20,500 bases of DNA from Glandiceps talaboti (Eukaryota > Hemichordata > Enteropneusta > Spengelidae). The stretch covers positions 1,383,001 to 1,403,500 of the forward strand of contig NC_135564.1 of assembly GCF_964340395.1 (NCBI RefSeq), given 5' to 3'. Of this stretch, positions 1-20,500 are shown one piece after another; positions within the stretch are counted from its first letter, which is position 1, and the number at the start of each line of letters is the position of its first letter. Position numbers and translations under genes: made by a program. The notes under the pieces are model-generated. The model was given only the letters and a program-made list of their open reading frames with translations, was not told where the DNA came from and did not search any database.

Positions 1-1481
1 TCAAAGTTGATGGCATAATAGTGTTTCCTGGATATCTCAGTGTATGTGTATAATAAGTCATTAGATTGTTTAGATATTATGCCTTAAGGTGTCGTTTCTC
101 TGAGTGATGGTTAAGTATGCTTCAGTAAGTAGAATATTATGGTACCATTTAATTACTATGCACAAGAAAACTACCTGCAACAAACATATCATAGCCCCTT
201 TAAACACGTATGTTTTGAAATGTGGTGGCTCATTCTCACAAACCAGAGATGTTATTTCTTCCACTACACTTCAAAGTAGGGACTGGCTCATTAAGAAAGG
301 TATCATAAAACGGTCATGGTTTGCAAGGATGGTGGTGTCTGTGCTTTAGCCCATGCAAGGGTATGCTAATAGTGAATTAGCATATGATGTCATAGTCATA
401 CGCTAAATACTTATTTGCAAAAAATCGCGACTGTTTTTGTTTTGTGTTTTGAGATGACAAATAAAATACAAAGAGAATTCAAGAGTTTGATGTCAATTTT
501 TTTTTTAACTTTTGAACAAAAAGATTAAATATTCTACATTGGATGTGTTCCCGTCTATAAATCACACTCACAACATTTCATGGCTAGTTCAACAATTATT
601 TCTGAATACTGAAGTATAACTTTTCCTCAGAGCTACTGCAACAAGTTTCTTTACTGAATACATTATTATAATGAGTTTCTTATGAATAGTTTCACAAAGA
701 AAGGTAAGCTGTCCACAATCTTGGCTAAATCAACCAATAGAGTTGCTGTGCTACAAGGTCAAAGGTCATGGGGATTCTGCACCAAATGAAGGCTTGGTGA
801 CTCAATATAACTGACAAGAGCAAAATTTAAATATAACACATTTTGTGCTGAAATTACATTTACTTTCATTGTTGACAACTTTTACATACAAAGCACCAGT
901 AGCTGTGACAGGAACTATTTTGTTACTGGTCAATAAAGAATTATTATTTCTTTGATTTCAGTACAAAATAAAATTCAAATTCGGCAAAAAGTGACACATA
1001 CACAAGAATTTTGTTCCAATTGTTTTGGTGGGAAAGTGCAAGGTACTGATCAGCTTATACACTGAAGTGATTCATCTGATGTTATTACTTCACTTGAAGC
1101 AATGGCCACCTTCACTTCAAGCTACCATCAATCATATTCTCCTCTATGTCTCATGTTTGGCATTCTACATCGACCGAATAGCTGGGTATTAATTGATGAA
1201 CTATTTTTTTGATAATTTGCACATATTCCCCAAATAAAAGTCCTGTTTCAAAGTCTGAAGACTGTACTAGTTTCTACAGAGTCCACTACCATGTCTGTAA
1301 ACAGCAATGTTTCTATACACTGCAACTCTGTTACTACAACCTGTGTATCTGTTACACTGTAACAAAGTGCAACTCTGTGCCAGGGATGCCGATCTAATCT
1401 GTTTCACCTTGTTATCTATACCTCACCTCTCACACTCTGGAAGGGGGGATATTTCTTCTTGTAACCAAAATTATGGAAATA
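1..1481. other. Probable SNX4 3' UTR and downstream sequence, no gene recognised
   Basis: No coding region resembling a known family was found on either strand. On the minus strand there is no AATAAA; an ATTAAA hexamer lies at 148-153, 1.3 kb past the stop. On the plus strand AATAAA hexamers occur at 460-465 and 932-937, so a convergent plus-strand transcript ending here is possible but unproven. A perfect 9-bp inverted repeat with a 5-nt loop sits at 362-384. A perfect DR1 nuclear-receptor-type site is at 756-768. Confidence 0.5.
756..768 (+). promoter_or_regulatory. Perfect DR1 nuclear-receptor-type site
   Basis: AGGTCAAAGGTCA is an exact direct repeat of AGGTCA with one-base spacing, the class bound by RXR, HNF4 and COUP-TF factors. 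CCAAT lies about 20 bases upstream. The same 15-mer with flanks recurs inverted at 8672-8686. Binding is not shown by sequence alone. Confidence 0.4.
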
Positions 1482-14286
<12,805 letters not shown>

Positions 14287-14423
14287 CTACAAGACAAATC
14301 AGCAGAGTTCAGTCGTATGGCAATGGGAGGGGGAAGAACCACACACACAGTTATATGGCAATGGGGGGAGGAAGAACCACACACACACAGCCTTTTGGCA
14401 ATGGGGGAGGGGAATACATGTAT

Positions 14424-14498
14424 ACACAGATTTCCACAGCATTTAACAATTATGCCTGAAAGAAAAATCAGAAGAGTTCAATCATATCGCAATGGGGA
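14424..14498 (-). pseudogene. Duplicate of SNX4 exon 5' end with intact acceptor
   Basis: On the minus strand TTTTTCTTTCAG is followed by GCATAATTGTTAAATGCTG and then TGGAAATCTGTGT, against the real exon's GCATCTTTGTTAAATTCTG and TGGAAATCTGTGT. The copy has TAA as its second codon but a better pyrimidine tract than the real acceptor. The exon-like start is at 14455. No donor follows before the copy ends. Confidence 0.9.
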
Positions 14499-14763
14499 AG
14501 GAGGGAACTACACCCACAGTTATCTGGCAATGGGGAAGGAGGGAACTACACCCACAGTTATCTGTCAATGGGGAGGGAGGGAACTACACCCACAGTTATC
14601 TGGCAATGGGGAAGGGGGGAACTCTACCTACAGTTATCTGGCAATGGAGAAGAGGGGAACTACACCCACAGTTATCTGGCAATGGGGTGATGGGGGGGGG
14701 GGGGGCAAACCAGTTCAAAACAGTTAGTTTTAATGTAGTCATAATGGTAATGGAGGGGGGGGG

Positions 14764-16304
14764 CTAAATGCAGTTATATGGTTTAATCATTGTACAATGT
14801 AAATCTGCACAATTGCTTTTGGGATTGAAAATGTGATGATTTCTCTGTATACTTGATAACTAGAAAAAAAAACCAATCTGGCTCATTATTAAAGGAATGG
14901 ATTACTTAATGTTTTATAAATGTAAACATATATGTGTAAGGCCATGACTAAATTATTAAGTATTACACATCATTACAGTTCAAATTACACATTAAACCAA
15001 TGACATACAGTACTAGTAAACACAGATTCACTTGCTGACGGCTGAAAATTATACCATGAACTACCATGAACCACATCCATGTATAGGATAGCTGAAATAT
15101 TACATCATGAACCACAAATTCTCTGATATTTTAATACACTATTACTTATATTTTATATTTTGATATATTTTGCTGGAATCATGGTAGCTGAAAATTTACA
15201 TCAACAACCACTAACTTTCTGTGATGTGTAAACATACAGTACATGCATTCCTCATGGTAATCATGCAGGCATGATGATTCAAGACTCTGGCTCAGAAATT
15301 GGGTTCTGTTTTCACTCCATTATAATCCTCTTTCTACCAGGACGAGGAGGGGGGGGGGGGTATACATGTATCTTTGCACACAGTGACACAAACATATAAG
15401 TTGGGAAAACAGGATTTTAGTCTACATTCTATTCTACATTAAACACATATAATGAGAATGGATTCCAGGCCTAAGGCAAAGTAAGAATGTCACACATAGA
15501 TTAGTTTCGTTAAAATCACTCAAATGTACTGAAAGTTTGCTGCAGGGAGAATTTCTTCTCTGCTAAATTAAAATACACTGTATATAGTCTAAACTAGTAA
15601 TACTTAACCTGGGTACAGTACAAGTACTAAGTAGTTACAACAGCTAGGATATAAACCATGATCATTTGGCTTCAGGCCATGAAAATAACAAAGAAAACTT
15701 TGTAATAGTACATTCCATGTGTAATTTCCTACGTCATAATTTCTATTTGGACAAATTGTAAAAGATATAACTAGAATCGGCCTGATTTTAGAATTGGTTT
15801 TTTCCTGTCATGTTTAATACAAGGATACAAGACTTAACACATACGATAATAGCTTTAGAATTAAACAGCAGGAACAGGTACAAGATTACATGATGTTGAT
15901 ACTCAGTCTGACATACACACTAGTTTTACAAATTAGTTGTATTTAAACTACATGTACATGGCACTGAATCTCATGGCTACACTACCTCTTGTCTAATATC
16001 AACTTGTGCTAATACCAGTAGCAAATTAATCTGTTTATTTATCAAACCCCAATGGCTGTAAAAAACAGTTTGTACAAATTTACATATTAATTAATATTAG
16101 CCCATTAATTAGGTAAATCATGTCAATGTTTGTATAACTCCTGTATTCATCTGAGTAACAAGTGTTCATTTACATAATGACTTCATTTACACAATCACAT
16201 ATTTTCCAAACATTATATTTTGTGAAGAAAATACGAGTTTTGCCAATTTCTGACATTATTACTTCAAATATGGATCATATTTCATGTCAGATAAAAAACA
16301 TATA
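14764..16304. other. Probable SNX4 first intron or upstream region, no gene recognised
   Basis: AT-rich sequence without an exon I can support. A weak ~70-bp repeat with AGCTGAAA and CATGAACCAC recurs at 15040-15215, and a G-run lies at 15345-15360. Nothing else was recognised. Confidence 0.6.
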
Positions 16305-16556
16305 AATAGGGAACTTGCAATCCAGACTGAGCATGCTCAGATGCAAAGGACTATGGGATTATCTGTGGTTATCGTAATACCTAATCTGGAGCTACAGATA
16401 AGATTAACCTCCCAAAATTGTCAGGGTAAATATGAATTGATCATTCATGGTTGCAAACAATGTAACAGTGTTATATACAATACCAATTCATTTGTATTTA
16501 TTATTACATTTCCCATGATGCAACATTCAACATGGCAGGTTTGCAAGTTCCCTATT
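16305..16556. mobile_element. ~252-bp inverted-repeat MITE-like element
   Basis: The termini ATAGGGAACTTGCAA (16306-16320) and TTGCAAGTTCCCTAT (16541-16555) are perfect 15-bp inverted repeats. Internal complementarity continues weakly (GATGCAA...ATGGGAT against ATTTCCCATGATGCAA). It encodes no credible protein; the 92-codon frame spanning it has no family features. The right arm carries a ZNF143-like motif (16502-16522). Confidence 0.7.
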
Positions 16557-17590
16557 GTTTAAACCTTGACATTTGCCCTACTAGAACTTAGAAGAGTCTG
16601 TAAATTTTTTATTTGCAAATAGACACCGAGAGACTACAGTGTGTGCATTATTGAAACTAATGCATTTATTAATGTACAAAGTGGTGACAAAATACATGTT
16701 ACAGTTAACAACTACAGTACACGTTTTCATGATTTTTATCAATCCATGGATTAACTGAAAAATTTTGCCTTTGATAAAAATATTCTGTTTATAATATATA
16801 ATTTGTAACTTTCAATGTTCATTGTTCTTATATTATTCAATGTTATGGGAGATTAACCATAGACTGACAGAGATAATTTTTGTATTTTTGTTTATGAAAA
16901 TTTCAGCGATTGAATTAAAAGCAAAATCTGGGGTGAACACAAAATGTTGCATAATTGTGTCCAAAGGAGTTTCTGTGAAAAAACCCCACAACTGGACATC
17001 CTTGTCAGTGCCAAACTGATTGATTCAACATACATAATTCATAAATGGATGAGTAATAGAATTGACATAATTACATATGACAATTCACCACTCTAATCTA
17101 TCTAATCATTTGTTAAAAAATTTCAGACTCTGCTAGTATATCCAGTTGTAGTTTCTTAAACACTGTTTCTCAATTTTGCACCTGAGATTTGTTTTCTTTC
17201 AAAGACTTATTTAAAAGATCACTGAAATCTCTCATTTCTATCGAAATACTGAATTCTGTAGTCATCTAAAAATCTGTTTTCATTTGAAATTTTATTGAAA
17301 GGATCACTGAAAACCCTCATACCAATCTACATACTGATACACCAAAATAATAAAAGAACACACTTTGCCAGTCTAGGTAGACTACTTCTACTGTAGAACT
17401 TTGATCTTCTAATCTATTACTCAGACAGTATTTATACAATCACACAGCAAAGTCACAATGTCCCAGTTTGAGATTGTCTTAATACCCACACCCAGGGGTT
17501 ACAAAGAGTGTTTCATTCTGGAACTACTGGGACATACAAAATATAATTAGTCATAAATATATAAATACACAACATTTCTGTGTATTGATA
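16557..17590. other. Non-coding AT-rich stretch with an 84-bp direct duplication
   Basis: A diverged duplication at about 17185-17345 repeats GATCACTGAAA(A/T)C(T/C)CTCAT with a period of 84 bp. No gene was recognised. Confidence 0.6.
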
Positions 17591-17963
17591 CATCATACAT
17601 CACATTACACTGGACTCATACAATTTATGTATGAGACTATGACTGTGATATTTTTACATAATACCTCATACTACATTGGAGTCATACACTTTATGTATGG
17701 CTGTGGTATTTTTACATAATACCTCATACTACATTGGAGTCATACAATTTATGTATGAGACTATGACTGTGGTATTTTTACATAATACCCCATACTACAT
17801 TGGAGTCATACAATTTATGTATGGCTGTGGTGTTTTTACATAATACCTCATACTACATTTGAGTCATACAATTTATGTATGGCTGTGGTGTTTTTATATG
17901 ATACCTCATACTATTACTACATTTGAGTCATACAATTTACGTATGGCTGGTATTTTTACATCA
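17591..17963. repeat. 62-75-bp tandem array, six copies
   Basis: The unit holds TACATTGGAGTCATACAATT, TATGTATG, CTGTGGTATTTTTACATAAT and ACCTCATAC. Units 1 and 3 carry an extra 8 bases (GAGACTATGAC in place of GGC) that units 2, 4, 5 and 6 lack. Each unit contains the short fold-back CATACAATTTATGTATG. Confidence 0.95.
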
Positions 17964-18169
17964 TGGAATAATTCAAAACGCAACTACTTATTAACTTACT
18001 TATGCACAATATTAATTTTGATCATCAATGACTAACCAAAATGTACAACTAATATATGATCTTATCTGAGATGAAGATCCTCTATGCACAAGGGTAAAAC
18101 TACAACAGATTACACATATGGGTGTTAATAGTCTAGCAATCCTGCTATCATTTTTCCCCGGCTGGGGGG

Positions 18170-18172
18170 GGG

Positions 18173-18261
<89 letters not shown>

Positions 18262-18268
18262 GGAGAGG

Positions 18269-18299
<31 letters not shown>

Positions 18300-18306
18300 G
18301 GAGAGA

Positions 18307-18355
<49 letters not shown>
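18170..18355. repeat. (GA)n microsatellite, ~180 bp
   Basis: A G-run is followed by an AG dinucleotide tract with GGGA interruptions. It is fused to a copy of the exon-fragment block found beside the (GA)n tract at 13178-13409, in the same orientation. Confidence 0.98.
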
Positions 18356-18358
<3 letters not shown>

Positions 18359-18481
18359 GGTAGCGATAGCACTGTAATTGCTGGAAACGTTACTATCCAT
18401 TCAACACACAAATTCAATGTATACCCATTTATTTGGTAGCAATGGCATAATTGCTCAAAATGTTACTATCAATTCAAAATT
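18355..18481 (-). pseudogene. Second copy of the duplicated SNX4 PX-exon fragments
   Basis: These ~125 bases match 13414-13539 with about three substitutions and no indel, and both blocks are preceded by (GA)n. It therefore carries both decayed exon-edge copies (IVTFPAITVLSLPP on the minus strand) but not the functional exon. It stops just before the point where the real donor begins at the other site. It is a recent duplication 4.9 kb upstream in the gene. Confidence 0.92.
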
Positions 18482-18924
18482 GAGATTGTAGAAAATGACT
18501 ACATGTGTATAGTTACTATACTATACTGGTATCTTAAACTTGTTGAGTTTTGTTGACAATATCCTATTTTGTGTTTTGAAATGTATACCTTTTTTGACTT
18601 CATAAATCAAACTGCTATCAATTATAATAAAATATCCATATCTTTGTCTGAAATATCACTATTATTTATCATATTATACTTTTATGAAATATGATTTATT
18701 ATTATCCCATCTCATTATTTTCCAGGGGAACTTATAAAAACTGCTGATTAATATCTGTAACTGGAGCACTGGGGACAGTTTACATATCATAGATGTTGTA
18801 CATTCTGTAAAAGTATATTTTGAATATTATACAATGGCATTTAGAACATAATGCCAAATATATTGAGTATGGACCCATACATCATGTTTGTCTCCAGGAA
18901 CAATTCAGTGTGAATATAAATTAT
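18482..18924. other. AT-rich stretch, nothing recognised
   Basis: No repeat, exon or RNA gene could be supported here. Confidence 0.5.
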
Positions 18925-20100
18925 ACGATCATAACAATTCTCGGTATCTGTACTAGCATTTTATCTTATGCTAGAAGGTCGCAATATAACAAGAAGGTCG
19001 ACTTATTCTCGGAATCTGCATAGCATTTTACTTCATGCTAGAGGGTCAAAATAGAACAAGAAGGTTGACTTATTCTACGTATATGCTATCATTTTACTTC
19101 ATGCTAGAGGGTCAAAATAGAACAAGAAGGTTGACATAATCTCATGTCCACATATAGTAACGTATGAGTAGGTAGCATATAGTGCAGAAACCATGGTGTC
19201 AACCAAGATTCATAATTTGGTACCTGTATAGTATTTTTACTTCCTGCTATAGGTCAAAATAGTTCAAGAAGGATGACTTATTCTCACATACACAACTATA
19301 CTATAGTAATGCATGTATAGTGTGTGGAGTGGAAGTCGTGGTGTCAACCAAGATTCATTATTCATAATTTGATACCTGTATAGTAGTTTACTTCATGCTG
19401 GAGGGTCAAAATAGTTCAAAAAGGTTGACTTATTCTCACATACACAACTATACTGTAGTAACGCATGTATAGTGTGTGGTGTGTAGAATGGAAGTCGTGG
19501 TGTCAACCAAGATTCATAATTTGGTACCTGTATAGTAGTTTACTTCATGCTGGAGGGTCAGAATAGTTCAAGAAGGATGACTTATTCTCACATACACAAC
19601 TATACTATAGTAACACATGTAGTGTGTGGAGTGGAAGTCGTGGTGTCAACCAAGATTCATAATGTGGTACCTGTATAGTATTTTTACTTCCTGCTATAGG
19701 TCAAAATAGTTCAAGAAGGTTGACTTATTCTCACATACACAACTATACTGTAGTAACACATGTACAGTGTGTGGTGTGTAGAATGGAAGTCGTGGCGTTG
19801 ACCAAGATTCATAATTTGGTACCTGTATAGTAGTTTACTTCATGCTGGAGGGTCAAAATAGTTCAAAAAGGATGACTTATTCTCACATACACAACTATAC
19901 TATAGTAACACATGTATAGTGTGTGGTGTGTAGAATGGAAGTCATGGTGTTGACTAGGATTCATAATGTGGTAACTGTGTGGTATTTTACCTCATGCTAG
20001 AGGGTCAAACTACATGTTGACTTATTCTCGCATACACACATATACCATAGTAATGCATGTATAGTGTTTCGTGCAAAAGCCACGGTGTCAATCAAGACAC
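18925..20100. repeat. Complex tandem array: ~65-bp units then ~150-bp units
   Basis: Three short units with CATTTTACTTCATGCTAGAG, GGTCAAAATAGAACAAGAAGG and TTGACTTATTCT occupy 18925-19145. About six longer units follow that keep this core and add ACACAACTATACTATAGTAA, CATGTATAGTGTGTGG, GAAGTCGTGGTGTCAACC and AAGATTCATAATTTGGTACC. The CAACCAAGATTCATA anchor recurs near 19200, 19347, 19506, 19647, 19800 and 19952. The last units decay toward 20100. Confidence 0.93.
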
Positions 20101-20500
20101 CAAATGTTTGTTATTGGTGGTAAAATGCTATTTCAGGTACCAAGATTTGACACATAGTCAATGCCACATTGCACATAATTCTGTACAGTATTCTGACAGT
20201 CAGGTAAACAAAAACAAATTCATTGGGTGTGCAAACTCCATCGTATACCTGAAATTTAAAACATTAATTAGTAACAGGGGATTAAAAAATCAGAAATATT
20301 ATATTGTGATGATATAAATGTATCATCATCAGCTGTAGCTACTAATAAATGTGACACCTTGACATAAATATTTAACATCAAACAACATTGACTACTAGTA
20401 CAACACAATAATACTTCACAATTTACACACAATTCTAAACACACAACAAGTTGTTACACCAGATAGAATTGAGTTCCAGTGCTGTACAGCTAATAGTTGA
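20101..20500. other. AT-rich stretch at the window edge, nothing recognised
   Basis: No exon of SNX4 or of a neighbouring gene could be supported. The missing first exon of SNX4 probably lies beyond this edge. Confidence 0.5.

Noticed and set aside
104-349. 81-codon plus-strand frame with an opposing minus-strand frame
   Set aside because: No recognisable domain, no splice context and no composition change; both strands are open over part of it.
16284-16562. 92-codon plus-strand frame
   Set aside because: It coincides with the inverted-repeat element at 16305-16556, which is non-coding by structure.
17182-17235. Candidate SNX4 first exon on the minus strand (ATG, 18 codons, MRDFSDLLNKSLKENKSQ, then CAG|gtgcaa)
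   Set aside because: Phase 0 would fit the exon at 14286, but the donor is weak, the peptide has no match to SNX4 N-termini I know, and the segment is half of an 84-bp duplication. A cDNA could revive it.
18118-18417. Arg-Glu and Leu-Ser open frames
   Set aside because: Simple (GA)n translations with no codon-level conservation.

Overview
This is a eukaryotic, AT-rich, intron-rich window crowded with microsatellites, minisatellites and palindromic non-autonomous elements. It looks like an invertebrate animal genome, possibly a marine mollusc or an invertebrate deuterostome. The closest lineage cannot be settled from this sequence alone. No prokaryotic features, tRNA, rRNA or CRISPR array were seen.

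One protein-coding gene can be supported. It is a sorting nexin 4 (SNX4) orthologue on the minus strand, split into eleven recognisable coding exons between 14286 and 1482. The exons join in frame across GT-AG introns with consistent phases and give 400 codons plus a TAA stop. They cover the whole PX domain, the linker and the whole BAR domain. By comparison with the roughly 450-residue vertebrate protein, only the poorly conserved N-terminus of about 50 residues with the start codon is missing. That first exon should lie upstream, either beyond 20500 or unrecognised in 14287-20500.

Layout on the + coordinates: 1-1481 is probable 3' UTR and downstream sequence without a recognisable gene. 1482-5070 holds seven closely spaced 3' exons encoding the BAR domain. 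5071-7816 is an intron with a 70-bp repeat, an inverted repeat and a decayed array of about 100-bp units next to the 56-nt exon at 7817-7872. 7873-12524 is a 4.65-kb intron with several private tandem arrays and a truncated copy of the palindromic element seen at 4607-4959. 12525-14286 holds the three PX-domain exons with (GA)n and minisatellite tracts between them. 14287-20500 is the probable first intron and/or upstream region, with a 252-bp inverted-repeat element, a 62-75-bp array, a second (GA)n tract and a complex array of about 150-bp units.

The most interesting pattern is that four different SNX4 exons (14177-14286, 13553-13691, 7817-7872 and 3986-4113) have degenerate tandem copies of one exon edge plus its splice site in the adjoining intron. 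One of these copies, fused to a (GA)n tract, recurs at about 97-98 % identity 4.9 kb away at 18355-18481. Several copies keep AG or GT splice dinucleotides but carry in-frame stops, so they could act as decoy or poison splice sites or may simply mark minisatellite birth at exon edges.
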